A stretch of 64,000 bases of DNA, taken from the NCBI GenBank assembly GCA_937927685.1, contig CALBSC010000063.1:1-64000 (forward strand), given 5' to 3'. The DNA is from an uncultured Burkholderiales bacterium (GTDB taxonomy: Bacteria > Pseudomonadota > Gammaproteobacteria > Burkholderiales > Burkholderiaceae_C). A model generated the notes under the pieces. It was not told the origin of the DNA, made no database searches, and was given only the letters and a program-made list of their open reading frames with translations. Below, piece by piece: positions 53,282 through 62,199 of this stretch. The first letter of the stretch is position 1; every line of letters starts with the position of its first letter. Made by a program: the position numbers and the translations under genes.

Positions 53282-54262
53282 ATGAGTCTCATCCGCATGC
53301 AACCCATCACGGGACCGGCCGTTTGGAAGGGCGCTGACTTTCAGGGAGACGACCGCTGGATTCATCGGCTCAGTGCCGATGAAGTGGCTGAGGTCGATGC
53401 CGGTCTGGCGATTCTGCACGCCAAAGGGCTGCCGTTTCCCGACTTCACCCAGGAGGATTTCCCGCTGCCCAGGCTGTCTCGCCGACTCAAGGGCTTTGCC
53501 GATGAACTGGAAAACGGCCGAGGGTTCAAGTTGTTGCGTGGCTTGCCGCTTGAGCGCTACACCGACGAGGACATCCGATGCCTGTATTACGGCATGGGCT
53601 TGCACATGGTCATTCCCGTGCGCCAGAATCCGCGCGGCGAGTTGCTGGGCCCGGTGCAAAACGTGGGCAACCTGCATGACAAGAACACCCGGGTGTACGA
53701 AACCAATCTGTTTTTGCCCTACCACTCTGATCCTTCCGATGTGGTGGGTTTGCTGTGCGTGCGCAAGGACAGGACAGGCGGCTTGAGCAGCCTGGTGAGC
53801 GTGGCCAGTCTTTACAACGCCCTGCTCGAGCGGTATCCGCAATTCATGGGTTTGTACTACCGGCCCATGTACTTCGCGCATCTGTGTGAGCCCGAGCCCA
53901 GCCTGTCGCCGATTTTCAGTTACCACGAGGGCAAACTCAGTTGCCGTTATTTGCGCCAGTACACCGAGCTGGGTCACGAGATTCGAGGCTGGCCCTTGTC
54001 CCGCGTGGAGATCGAGGCACTCGACGCGTTCGATGAGGTCATGCACGACCCCAGCATGCGAATCGAGATGATGCTGGAGCCCGGTGATATTCAGTTTGCC
54101 AATAATTACGCGGTGCTGCATTCGCGGACCGAGTTCGAGGATGTGGAGGACGTGACCCGACGTCGCTTCATGTGGCGCTTGTGGCTCAAAATGCCCAACG
54201 CACGCCCGTTGGCGCCGGAGTTTCCGGGGCGCAATGGATTTCCGGCGCCTGTCGCCCCTTGA
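53282..54262 (+). CDS. TauD/TfdA-like 2-oxoglutarate/Fe(II) dioxygenase
   Basis: A 326-residue oxygenase of the TauD/TfdA superfamily. The iron facial triad is visible as H-x-D in LPYHSDPSDVVGLLC and a later His in NNYAVLHSRTEFED; the arginine in RRRFMWRLWLKM is the likely 2-oxoglutarate ligand. This group breaks C-S, C-O or C-N bonds by hydroxylation. It lies 38 bases behind the second GST gene and 15 bases before an enolase-superfamily gene, in one plus-strand run. Confidence 0.85.
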   Translation: MSLIRMQPITGPAVWKGADFQGDDRWIHRLSADEVAEVDAGLAILHAKGLPFPDFTQEDFPLPRLSRRLKGFADELENGRGFKLLRGLPLERYTDEDIRCLYYGMGLHMVIPVRQNPRGELLGPVQNVGNLHDKNTRVYETNLFLPYHSDPSDVVGLLCVRKDRTGGLSSLVSVASLYNALLERYPQFMGLYYRPMYFAHLCEPEPSLSPIFSYHEGKLSCRYLRQYTELGHEIRGWPLSRVEIEALDAFDEVMHDPSMRIEMMLEPGDIQFANNYAVLHSRTEFEDVEDVTRRRFMWRLWLKMPNARPLAPEFPGRNGFPAPVAP

Positions 54263-54277
54263 CCAGGAGTTGATGCC

Positions 54278-55357
54278 ATGACCACCCTCTGTGTGCGACA
54301 GGTGCGCACCCGTGCCGTTCAGGCGCCCCTGGAATACACCCTCAAGACCAGCACCGGGATCATCGACACCGTGCCCTTGGTGCTGATTGATCTCGAGACC
54401 GATGCGGGTATCACGGGACGATCCTATGTGTTCACCTACACGCCACTGGCTTTGAAGGCGGTTCAGTCGTTGGTGGATGACCTCGGCGCCACCCTGCTGG
54501 GCAAGCCGGTGGAGCCGGTGAATCTCGATGCGGCGTTCGAATCACGGTTGCGACTGCTGGGGCGGGGCGGCCTGGTGATCATGGCCTGTTCGGGCCTGGA
54601 CATGGCGTTGTGGGACGCCCTGGCCATCCATCAGGAGATGCCGCTGGCCAGCTTGCTCGGCGGTTCGCCCCGTCCCATTCCGGTGTATGACAGCCACGGG
54701 CTGGATGGCCTGGAGTTGGGCCGGTTGCGGGCCAGGCAAGCGGTGGACGCCGGCTTTCGCGCCATCAAGACCAAGATGGGCTACCCCACACTGGCGCAAG
54801 ACCTGGAGGTGTTGCGCGCGCTCAGACAGGCCGTCGGTGCAGAGGTGCACATCATGGTGGACTTCAACCAGGGCCTGAGCGTGCCGGAGGCCGAGCGCCG
54901 CATCCGTGCGCTCGCGCAAGAAGGCGTGACCTGGGTCGAGGAGCCCACGATCCAGGAAAACCTGGCGGGGCACGCACGCCTGAGAGGCCTGGGGGCCCCC
55001 ATCCAGATCGGTGAAAACTGGTGCGGACCTGGCGAGATGCAACGCGCCTTGCAGGCGGGTGCCTGTGACTTTGCCATGCCCGATGTGATGAAGATCGGTG
55101 GCGTGACGGGATGGATGCGCGCGGCGGCATTGGCACAAGCTGCGGGGGTGCCCATGTCGAGTCACATCTTCCCCGAGATCAGCGCGCATTTGTTGGCGGT
55201 GACGCCCACCGCCCACTGGCTTGAGCGTATGGATCTGGCCGGCCCTGTGCTGGCGCAACCACTGCGTTGCATCGACGGGTGCGCCGTGAGTGCTGATGTG
55301 CCGGGAAGTGGCGTGACCTGGAACGAAGATGCTGTGCGTGCGTATCAGGTGGGCTGA
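54278..55357 (+). CDS. Mandelate racemase/muconate lactonizing family enzyme
   Basis: A 359-residue enolase-superfamily enzyme of the mandelate-racemase subgroup. The catalytic KxK is K164-x-K166 (RAIKTKMGYP), magnesium ligands D195 (MVDFNQ), E221 (WVEEPTI) and E246 (IGENWC), and the catalytic H296 (SSHIFPE) paired with D269 (MPDVMKIGG). These support 1,1-proton abstraction from a 2-hydroxy acid (racemisation or dehydration). It is followed by a TRAP binding protein and a 2-hydroxyacid oxidase, consistent with use of a hydroxyacid; the exact substrate is inferred. Confidence 0.87.
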   Translation: MTTLCVRQVRTRAVQAPLEYTLKTSTGIIDTVPLVLIDLETDAGITGRSYVFTYTPLALKAVQSLVDDLGATLLGKPVEPVNLDAAFESRLRLLGRGGLVIMACSGLDMALWDALAIHQEMPLASLLGGSPRPIPVYDSHGLDGLELGRLRARQAVDAGFRAIKTKMGYPTLAQDLEVLRALRQAVGAEVHIMVDFNQGLSVPEAERRIRALAQEGVTWVEEPTIQENLAGHARLRGLGAPIQIGENWCGPGEMQRALQAGACDFAMPDVMKIGGVTGWMRAAALAQAAGVPMSSHIFPEISAHLLAVTPTAHWLERMDLAGPVLAQPLRCIDGCAVSADVPGSGVTWNEDAVRAYQVG

Positions 55358-55411
55358 ACCAGCGCAGGTGTTGATGGTAAATTTGAATCTCATCACAAGG
55401 GAGGAACCCTC

Positions 55412-56506
55412 ATGGATCGACGTCAATGGATCACACGTGGCGCCGCGGCCGGCGCTGTAGCCGCCACGTTGGCTGCACCGGCTCGCGCCCAAACCACTGC
55501 CCCGGATATTCGCTGGCGCATTGCCTCGAGCTATCCCAAGAGCTTGGTGTCCATCTATGGTGCCGTGGAAAACATGGCCAAGCGCGTGGGTGAGCTGACG
55601 GGTGGCAAGTTCAACATCTCCATGCATGCCGCTGGCGAGCTGGTGCCGGCCCTGGGCGTCTTTGATGCGGTTTCCAATGGCACGGTCGAGGTGGGTCATA
55701 CCGCCAGCTATTTCTACATTGGCAAAGACCCGGCATTTGGATTTCACACGGCCCTGCCTTTCGGTCTGAATATGCGGGCCCAGAACGCCTGGTTGTACGA
55801 AGGCGGCGGACAAGCGCTGATGGACGAGTTCTTTGCCAACTATGGCGTCTTGAGCATGGCGGTGGGCAACACCGGGGCTCAAATGGCCGGTTGGTACCGC
55901 AAGGAGATCAAGACAGCGGCCGATCTGAAAGGGTTGAAGTTTCGTGTAGGCGGCCTGGCCGGCATGGTGCTGTCCAAGTTGGGGGTGGTGCCGCAACAAC
56001 TGGCTGCCGGCGATCTGTACCCCGCATTGGAAAAAGGCGTGATCGACGCAGCCGAATTCGTGGGCCCGCTCGACGATGAAAAGCTGGGCCTGCACAAAGT
56101 CGCCAAGTACTACTACTACCCGGGATGGTGGGAGGGTTCGGCCACCTTGTCGCTGTTCATCAACCAGAAGGCCTGGGCCACCTTGCCGCCTCAGTACCAA
56201 GTGGCTTTGCGCACCGCAGCCGCCGAGGCCAACCAGTGGTTGACGGTCAAGTACGACACGGAGAATCCGCAGGCTTTGCGACGGCTGGTGGCCGGTGGTG
56301 CGCAGTTGCGCGCATTCCCGAAGGACGTCACCCAGGCATCCTACAAGGCGGCCCAGCAACTTTATGTGGAGCTGTCCGAGAAGAGCCCAGCCTTCAACAA
56401 GATTTTCGCGCACTGGTCGAAGTTCCGCGCCGAGCAGATCATGTGGCAGCAGTTCTGTGATTTGCCCTTCGACAACCTCATGACACAGCTCATCAAGAGC
56501 AAGTGA
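55412..56506 (+). CDS. TRAP transporter substrate-binding protein (TakP/DctP family)
   Basis: A 364-residue periplasmic binding protein of the TRAP family, of the TakP/FcbT1 group that binds 2-oxo or hydroxy carboxylates. A Tat-like leader (DRRQWITRGAAAGAVAATLA, ending ARA) is followed by IRWRIASSYPKSLVSIYGAVEN, the arginine-containing GLKFRVGGLAGMVLSKLG that clamps a carboxylate, and EKGVIDAAEFVGPLDDEKLGLHKVAKYYYYPGWWEG (shown in part). A GGAGG-type site precedes the ATG. No DctQ/DctM genes follow; the next gene is a hydroxyacid oxidase at 10 bases. Confidence 0.9.
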   Translation: MDRRQWITRGAAAGAVAATLAAPARAQTTAPDIRWRIASSYPKSLVSIYGAVENMAKRVGELTGGKFNISMHAAGELVPALGVFDAVSNGTVEVGHTASYFYIGKDPAFGFHTALPFGLNMRAQNAWLYEGGGQALMDEFFANYGVLSMAVGNTGAQMAGWYRKEIKTAADLKGLKFRVGGLAGMVLSKLGVVPQQLAAGDLYPALEKGVIDAAEFVGPLDDEKLGLHKVAKYYYYPGWWEGSATLSLFINQKAWATLPPQYQVALRTAAAEANQWLTVKYDTENPQALRRLVAGGAQLRAFPKDVTQASYKAAQQLYVELSEKSPAFNKIFAHWSKFRAEQIMWQQFCDLPFDNLMTQLIKSK

Positions 56507-56516
56507 GGGCGATCTG

Positions 56517-57665
56517 ATGAGCGAGGCGCGGCTCGAGCGCTACCTGTCAATCAACGATTTTCGGCATGCGGCGCGCAGACGTTTGCCGCGTGCGGTCTTC
56601 GACTTCATTGATGGGGGTGCCGAGGACGAATTGACACTGCGCGACAACCGACACGCGTTTGAGCGTATCCGGGTGATGCCGCGTGTGCTCAACGATGTCA
56701 GTGCTCCGCAGATCGCGAGCGAACTGCTGGGGGCGTCGGTGCAGGCGCCCTTGGTGGTCGCGCCCATGGGCTCCTGCATGCTGGCCTGGCCGCAAGCCGA
56801 TATTGCCATTGCGCGTGCTGCCCATGCGCATGGCATCGTCTACACGCTCTCCACCATGTCGACCACCAGCATCGAGCGCATGGCGCGCGCGGTGCAAGGG
56901 GTTTTGTGGTTTCAGCTGTATGTGTTGAAAGACCCCGACTTCAATCTGCAACTGATCGAACGGGCACAGGCGCATGGCTATGGCGCGCTGGTGGTGACAG
57001 TGGATTTGCCAGCTGGCGGTAAACGCGAGAAGGACTATCGAAACGGTATTTCAATACCCCTGCGACCCAGCTGGGGCTTGCTGCGTGACGGCATCACCCA
57101 TCCCGCCTGGGCCTTGCAGCTCCTTCGTGGGGGGCTTCCACAATTCGAGAATGTGGCGGGTTATGGGGGCATGGTCGACAACGGTTTGCCCATTGCTGCA
57201 CGCGTGGGACAAAGTCTGGACGATGCTTTCAACTGGGACAAACTTGCGCGCATGCGGGATCGCTGGAAAGGACGCTTGCTGGTCAAGGGGGTGGAGCATC
57301 CCGAAGATGCCAAGCGACTGGTGGCCATGGGTGTTGACGGCATCTGGATTTCCAACCATGGTGGTCGTCAGCTGGATGGCGCCATTGCCACGGCGGATGC
57401 CTTGCCGTTGATGGTGCAAGCGGTGCCCGGCACACCTTTGATCATCGATTCTGGTGTCAGGCGTGGCGTTGACGTGTTCAAGGCGCGCGCTTTGGGCGCC
57501 TCGGGTGTTGCGGTGGGGCGTGCAGCGCTATATGGTGCCGCTGTGGCCGGTGAGGCCGGTGCTTATCGGGCGCTGCAAATTCTCATGGATGAATTGAAGC
57601 TCTCCATGAAACTCGCCGGCGCAGCCTCGCTGACCGAGTTGGGTCCGCACTGGGTACTGCGGTAA
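56517..57665 (+). CDS. FMN-dependent alpha-hydroxyacid oxidase/dehydrogenase (LldD family)
   Basis: A 382-residue TIM-barrel flavoenzyme that oxidises L-2-hydroxyacids such as lactate, glycolate or mandelate to 2-oxoacids. Catalytic residues appear in order: FDFIDGGAEDE, Y135 in WFQLYVLKD, D163 in VTVDLPA, K257 in LLVKGVEHPED, H281 and R284 in SNHGGRQLDG. The ATG at 56517 directly follows the TRAP gene. With the enolase-family enzyme upstream it suggests racemisation followed by oxidation of a chiral hydroxyacid, an inference from order. Confidence 0.92.
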   Translation: MSEARLERYLSINDFRHAARRRLPRAVFDFIDGGAEDELTLRDNRHAFERIRVMPRVLNDVSAPQIASELLGASVQAPLVVAPMGSCMLAWPQADIAIARAAHAHGIVYTLSTMSTTSIERMARAVQGVLWFQLYVLKDPDFNLQLIERAQAHGYGALVVTVDLPAGGKREKDYRNGISIPLRPSWGLLRDGITHPAWALQLLRGGLPQFENVAGYGGMVDNGLPIAARVGQSLDDAFNWDKLARMRDRWKGRLLVKGVEHPEDAKRLVAMGVDGIWISNHGGRQLDGAIATADALPLMVQAVPGTPLIIDSGVRRGVDVFKARALGASGVAVGRAALYGAAVAGEAGAYRALQILMDELKLSMKLAGAASLTELGPHWVLR

Positions 57666-57716
57666 GCCATCGCTGAGGCTGTGGGTGAGTGAACCGCTGG
57701 GTGCGGCCGGACTTCC

Positions 57717-58781
57717 TCACGCCAGCCGCTGCTCGGTCTGTCCATCAAACAGATGGACTTTGCTGACGTCAATGTCCAGATGCACGGTGTCACCCGGTTG
57801 CACCGCGGTGCGACCATGCATCACCAGTGTGAGGTGGACCTGCCCCACTTGCAACAACAACTCGGTCTCGGCACCTGTGGGCTCCACCACCACCACCTGG
57901 GCTGGCACGCCCTGGCTCGTGGCGGACAAGGTCATGTCGCTGGGTCGAATGCCGTAGTGCACCGAACGTCCGGCGTGGCGAGTCAGGGCGGGCGGGACGG
58001 GCCAGTGCACGCCCTGGGCGTCCACCGCTTGCGTGCCCGCCTTGAATTCGCCCTTCACCACGTTCATGGCGGGTGAACCGATGAACTGCGCCACAAACAG
58101 GTTGCCCGGATGGTCAAAGAGTTCAAGGGGCGTGCCAATTTGCTCGATGATGCCGTCATGCATGACCACAATGCGGTCGGCCATGGTCATGGCTTCGATC
58201 TGGTCGTGCGTGACATACACCGTGGTGGTCTTGAGCCGCTGGTGCAGTTCCTTGATTTCGGCACGCATGGCCACCCGCAACTTGGCGTCGAGGTTGGACA
58301 GCGGTTCGTCAAACAGAAAGACCTTGGGGTCACGCACGATGGCACGACCCATGGCCACGCGCTGTCGCTGACCGCCGGAGAGTTCACGCGGATAGCGCTC
58401 GAGCAAGGCATCGAGGTTGAGGATGCGAGCCGCATGGGCGACGCGTTCCTGCATCAGTTGCGCACTGGCTTTGCGCAGCCGCAGGCTGAAACCCATGTTC
58501 TCACGCACCGTCATGTGCGGGTACAGGGCGTAGCTCTGGAACACCATGGCAATGTCACGGTCCTTGGCTTCGAGGTCGTTGACACAGGTGTCGTCAATGG
58601 CGATCTCGCCACCGGTGATGTCCTCCAGGCCGGCGAGCATGCGCAGCAGCGTGGATTTGCCGCAGCCTGAGGGGCCCACCAGCACCACAAATTCACCGTC
58701 ACGGATGTCAAAGCTGATGCCGTGGATGATGTCGGTCTTGCCGAATGATTTCTTGATATTGCGAAAGGATACGGATGCCAT
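57717..58781 (-). CDS. Carbohydrate ABC transporter ATPase (UgpC/MalK family)
   Basis: A 354-residue ATPase of the CUT1 family. Walker A GPSGCGKST is at 36-44, signature LSGGQ at 134-138, Walker B FLFDEP at 155-160, and a C-terminal TOBE/OB domain (residues about 240-354: GEFKAGTQAVDAQ through DVSKVHLFDGQTEQRLA) that in MalK-like proteins is a regulatory surface. It is the last gene of a binding protein-permease-permease-ATPase operon, 9 bases after the second permease. Sugar identity is not given by the sequence. Confidence 0.93.
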   Translation of the reverse strand: MASVSFRNIKKSFGKTDIIHGISFDIRDGEFVVLVGPSGCGKSTLLRMLAGLEDITGGEIAIDDTCVNDLEAKDRDIAMVFQSYALYPHMTVRENMGFSLRLRKASAQLMQERVAHAARILNLDALLERYPRELSGGQRQRVAMGRAIVRDPKVFLFDEPLSNLDAKLRVAMRAEIKELHQRLKTTTVYVTHDQIEAMTMADRIVVMHDGIIEQIGTPLELFDHPGNLFVAQFIGSPAMNVVKGEFKAGTQAVDAQGVHWPVPPALTRHAGRSVHYGIRPSDMTLSATSQGVPAQVVVVEPTGAETELLLQVGQVHLTLVMHGRTAVQPGDTVHLDIDVSKVHLFDGQTEQRLA

Positions 58782-58790
58782 GTCGGACTC

Positions 58791-59642
58791 TCAGGATTTG
58801 ACGGCGCCGGCGGTCAGGCCCGACACCATGTAGCGCTTGAACGTGTAATAAATGGCCGCAGGCGGCAGGGCGTAGATGAGACCCGTGGTCATCAGCAACT
58901 CCCAGGGCGAGTCATCGGCCGACAGGAAGTTGCCCAGGGCGACAGCCACGGTCACACTCTGGTCGTTGGACAGCAGCAAGAAGGCGTACAGGTACTCATT
59001 CCAGGCCAGCAGCAGGGAATACGTGCCCACAGCCACCAGTGACGGCACCATGAGGGGCAGGTAGACCATGAAGAACAACTGCATGGGCGATGCACCATCC
59101 ATGCGTGCGGCCTCATCGAGTTCAACGGGCAGCTTGTCGGATGCCTGCTTGAGCACCCAGATGCAATAGGGCGAGGCAATCGTCACCATGGCCAGGATCA
59201 GCGACCACTGGGTGTTGAGCAGACCATACAGCCCCATGGTCTTGTACATCGGCACGGCCAGAAAAGCCGCCGGGATGAAGTAGGTGAACAAAGCCAGATT
59301 CATCACGGTGCGTCCGCCACGCACTTTCAGGCGACTGATGGCAAACGCAGCGCAGGTGGCGATCAGCAGGGTGAGGAAACCCACCGACAACGCGATCAGC
59401 AACGAGTTGCCCATCTGCACCCAGAAGTGGTCCAGATAGAAATGCTTTTGGTGAAACACGAAGTCGAAGTTCTGCAGCGTGGGCTCCTGGGGCCAGAGGC
59501 GGCCCGAGGTGGCCGAGTCCTTGCTCGAGATGGCGAACAAGAACATGTGGTAAATAGGTACCAACGTCCAGATCAGCACGGGTATGCCAATCAGCAGCAG
59601 CTTGGCTTCGGCGGTCACGGTTTTGAGGAAGGATCTCTTCAT
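58791..59642 (-). CDS. Carbohydrate ABC transporter permease (MalG/UgpE type)
   Basis: A 283-residue inner-membrane permease with six hydrophobic segments (for example LLLIGIPVLIWTLVPIYHMF near 16-37, NSLLIALSVGFLTLLIATCAAFAI near 83, NLALFTYFIPAAFLAVPMY near 116, SLILAMVTIASPYCIWVL near 148, LVAVGTYSLLLAWNEYLYAFLLL near 208, LMTTGLIYALPPAAIYYTF near 250). The EAA loop VELDEAARMDGASPMQLFFMVYLPLMVPSL contacts the ATPase. It lies 10 bases behind the other permease gene. Confidence 0.93.
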   Translation of the reverse strand: MKRSFLKTVTAEAKLLLIGIPVLIWTLVPIYHMFLFAISSKDSATSGRLWPQEPTLQNFDFVFHQKHFYLDHFWVQMGNSLLIALSVGFLTLLIATCAAFAISRLKVRGGRTVMNLALFTYFIPAAFLAVPMYKTMGLYGLLNTQWSLILAMVTIASPYCIWVLKQASDKLPVELDEAARMDGASPMQLFFMVYLPLMVPSLVAVGTYSLLLAWNEYLYAFLLLSNDQSVTVAVALGNFLSADDSPWELLMTTGLIYALPPAAIYYTFKRYMVSGLTAGAVKS

Positions 59643-59652
59643 GGTCGTGCCT

Positions 59653-60516
59653 TTACTTGGAGAGTCGCTTCATCATGTAGTAAACCAGCGGCAGCACCAG
59701 CGGCAAGGCCACCACAATCGAGGCCATGGCCAGATCGACCTGGTCGAGTCGCAGGTAGCGGATGCCCAGGGTGGCCAGCACGTGCGTGAGGTCGGCCGGT
59801 CCGCCACCGGTCAGCAGGTAGACGCTGTTGAAGTCCCCCAGTGTCCAGATCATGGAGAGCAGCGTGGAGGTGAGGTAGAGCGTCTTCATCGACGGCCAGG
59901 TGATGAAGCGGAATTTTTGCCAGCTGCTGGCCCCATCGACCGAGGCCGCCTCGTATTGGTCCGAGGGAATCGCCAGTCGACCGGCCACCAGAATCAGTGT
60001 CCAGAACGGCAACGACTTCCAGATGTGCATGAGCATGGAAAAAGTGAGCGCCAGCGTGGGATCGTTCAGCCAGTTGGGGCCGTCCAGTCCGGTCATGCGG
60101 AAGATGGTGCTGTTGATGACGCCCCACTCGGGGTTCAGCATGAAGCGCACCGACAGGATGGTGGGAATCGAGGGCACCGCCCAGGGCAGGATGAACAAGG
60201 CCGAGACAATCTTGATCCACCAGCGGGTTTGAATGAAAAAGCCCGACAGCAGCAGGGCGATCACCATCTTCACATTGATGGCCACCACCAGAAACACCAG
60301 CGTATTGACGGCAGTTCGAAAGAAAATGGGATCTTCAAAGAGCTTCACATAGCTCTCGGGGTGGCGTGCCAACCACAGCCCGTAACACACGGGGTACAGC
60401 ACAAAGACCAGAAAGATCAGCAAGTAAGGCACCACCAGCCAACGGCCCCAGAACTCCCAGGAGGAACTGGTGCGGGCGGGCGCGACAGCAGATGGCAGGG
60501 TCGCGGATTCGGACAT
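59653..60516 (-). CDS. Carbohydrate ABC transporter permease (MalF/UgpA type)
   Basis: A 287-residue permease, partner of the one downstream. Hydrophobic segments include WLVVPYLLIFLVFVLYPVCYGLWL (about 26-50), AVNTLVFLVVAINVKMVIALLLSGF (about 70-95), IVSALFILPWAVPSIPTIL (about 103-122) and SIVVALPLVLPLVYYMM (about 265-282); the EAA loop is YEAASVDGASSWQKFRFITWPSMK. The ATG at 60516 begins the hydrophilic N-tail MSESATLPS; six upstream codons are not needed. A strong hairpin at 60538-60564 lies between it and the binding protein gene. Confidence 0.92.
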   Translation of the reverse strand: MSESATLPSAVAPARTSSSWEFWGRWLVVPYLLIFLVFVLYPVCYGLWLARHPESYVKLFEDPIFFRTAVNTLVFLVVAINVKMVIALLLSGFFIQTRWWIKIVSALFILPWAVPSIPTILSVRFMLNPEWGVINSTIFRMTGLDGPNWLNDPTLALTFSMLMHIWKSLPFWTLILVAGRLAIPSDQYEAASVDGASSWQKFRFITWPSMKTLYLTSTLLSMIWTLGDFNSVYLLTGGGPADLTHVLATLGIRYLRLDQVDLAMASIVVALPLVLPLVYYMMKRLSK

Positions 60517-60530
60517 CGTCACACTCTCTA

Positions 60531-60564
60531 ACAAAAGGGCGGCTGCCCATCACAGGCAGCCGCC
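60531..60564 (-). terminator. Hairpin between binding protein and permease genes, probable attenuator
   Basis: A perfect 10-base stem GGCGGCTGCC / GGCAGCCGCC with a 7-base loop; read on the minus strand it is followed by CTTTTG. It lies within the operon and probably lowers transcription or stabilises the upstream mRNA, favouring excess binding protein. Confidence 0.6.
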
Positions 60565-60582
60565 ATTCTCGACAACGTCTGA

Positions 60583-61959
60583 TTAACGCGCGACGGTCTT
60601 GATGCGTTCGATCATTTCGTCGACCGCTTTATCCACCGGCACTTTTTCGTTCAGCACGCGGTTCATCGCCTTGGCCCAGACGTTTTCGTTGTTCAGCTGG
60701 GTGAAGCGGAAGTTCTTGGTGAACTCGAAGGTCGAGGTGCCGGCCATGAACTGGTCGTACACGGCCTTGCGGTGCACGTCCTCTTTCCAGAACTTGCTTT
60801 GCTGCCCCGTCTTGGTCACCGGGAACCAGCGGCCCAGCGAGCCCTCGACGTATGGCGTGAGGTTTTCTTCCTGCAGGATGAAGCTGAGGAATTCCTTGGC
60901 GCGGGCCTTGTTCTTGGAGTCCTTGAAGATCACGCCGGTCTTGATGGCGGCGCGGTAGGTCATCTTGCTGCCATCAGGCTTGTTGGGGAAGCCGGCCGTT
61001 TTGATCAGCTCGGTGTAGTTCTTTTTGGCCGTGGCGCGCTGGGCATCGGTCAGCGCCGCATTGTTCATGTCGTCGAGCCATTTGGCGGCGATCGAGATGG
61101 TGGCGTTGTGGGTCATCACCGTGGTCCTGTTGTGGAAGGCCACGTTGTTGTCCGGATCTTTCCAGCTGGTGGAGGACGGCGGTGTGCAGCCCTTGGCATA
61201 GACCGCGGTGTAATCGGACACGGCCGCAATCAGGCCCTTGCGCACGTCCGGATCATCGACCAGCAACTTGCCCGAATCGTTGACCAGCTTGATGTTGTAG
61301 GCGTCCATGAACGTCAGGAACGAGAAGAACGAGTCGGTCGCGTCCACGCCCATGGGCTGGCCGATCCCGAAGGTGCGCTGTCCGGTTTTCTGGCGCGAGG
61401 CGGGTTGCACCTTGTCGCACCAGAAGCTCCAGTACTCTTTCCAGGTGGTGGGGATGTCCGACTCTTTGAAACCCGCATCGGCCAGCATGTCCGCCCAGTA
61501 CTGGATGTGCATGGTCTGCTGCTTGATCGGGAAAGCGTAATAGCTGCGGGTTTGCAGCTTGTTGTTGAACAGGAAGGTGGTTTCCACCGTGTTCGGGGCG
61601 AACTTGGCGCGCAGCGGGTTGATCACGCTGGAAATGTCCTCGAGCTTGCCGTCATAGGCCCAGGAGGCCGTGGTCTGGAAGTCGTAGGTGTCCGAGTAGG
61701 CCAGATCGGGCGGGCTGCCGGCGTCCAGCGCGGCCACGGTCTTGGGGATCATGTCCTGGATCGGGTATTGCGACAACTCGATCTTGACGTTCTTGTATTT
61801 GGCTTCGTATTTCTTGATGGCGGCAAACAGCGCATCGTCTTCAGCCTTGTAAAAGCCCTTGACCCACCAGACGGTGAGTTTTTCCTGGGCACTGGCGGCA
61901 CCTCCAGCCACCAGGCCGGCGGCCAGCAGTGCAGCCGTTACAACAACTTTGAGCTTCAT
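60583..61959 (-). CDS. Carbohydrate ABC transporter periplasmic binding protein
   Basis: A 458-residue extracellular solute-binding protein of family 1 (maltose/glycerol-phosphate type). The Sec signal is residues 1-24 (ending ASA). Mature features: KLTVWWVKGFYKAEDDALFAAIKKYEAKY, PDLAYSDTYDFQTTASWA, PIKQQTMHIQYWADMLADAGF, GVDATDSFFSFLTFMDAYN and FHNRTTVMTHNATISIAAKW, where other family members read a glycine-rich aromatic sugar site. A GGAG-type site precedes the ATG. It is the first gene of the operon. Two GC-rich palindromes and a TATGAT box lie upstream. Confidence 0.9.
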   Translation of the reverse strand: MKLKVVVTAALLAAGLVAGGAASAQEKLTVWWVKGFYKAEDDALFAAIKKYEAKYKNVKIELSQYPIQDMIPKTVAALDAGSPPDLAYSDTYDFQTTASWAYDGKLEDISSVINPLRAKFAPNTVETTFLFNNKLQTRSYYAFPIKQQTMHIQYWADMLADAGFKESDIPTTWKEYWSFWCDKVQPASRQKTGQRTFGIGQPMGVDATDSFFSFLTFMDAYNIKLVNDSGKLLVDDPDVRKGLIAAVSDYTAVYAKGCTPPSSTSWKDPDNNVAFHNRTTVMTHNATISIAAKWLDDMNNAALTDAQRATAKKNYTELIKTAGFPNKPDGSKMTYRAAIKTGVIFKDSKNKARAKEFLSFILQEENLTPYVEGSLGRWFPVTKTGQQSKFWKEDVHRKAVYDQFMAGTSTFEFTKNFRFTQLNNENVWAKAMNRVLNEKVPVDKAVDEMIERIKTVAR

Positions 61960-62128
61960 GACATCTCCTTGAGTGATCGTCGTTGGGATTAGAAATCAGG
62001 CAGCCAGCACGGCGGGTGTCCCTGCGCGCTGCCGCGCTGGGCGAGGGGCGGTCAGGACACTGCCTGGTCCGGCAACTCGTCAAGGGGACCCATCACGCGA
62101 TGGACCATGGCGAACCTGCTTTGAAGGC

Positions 62129-62175
62129 ATCATAGGTCCAATACCCCCGGGGGCCTGCGCTCGCTTTCCCTAGGG
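62129..62175 (-). promoter_or_regulatory. Promoter region of the carbohydrate ABC operon with two palindromes
   Basis: On the minus strand a TATGAT box (62129-62134) lies downstream of two palindromes, CCCCCGGGGG (62144-62153) and CCCTAGGG (62168-62175), whose centres are 23 bases apart, close to two helical turns. No -35 hexamer is obvious, which fits an activator-dependent promoter. The regulator is unknown. Confidence 0.45.
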
Positions 62176-62199
62176 GAGCGCGGCAAATGGAGCATGCGC

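Noticed and set aside
54542..56413. 623-residue minus-strand open frame
   Set aside because: Antisense to the enolase-superfamily and TRAP genes, both with intact motifs; composition is that of a shadow frame.
60772..61992. 406-residue plus-strand open frame
   Set aside because: Antisense to the sugar-binding protein gene; Gly/Val/Arg/His-rich with no domain pattern.
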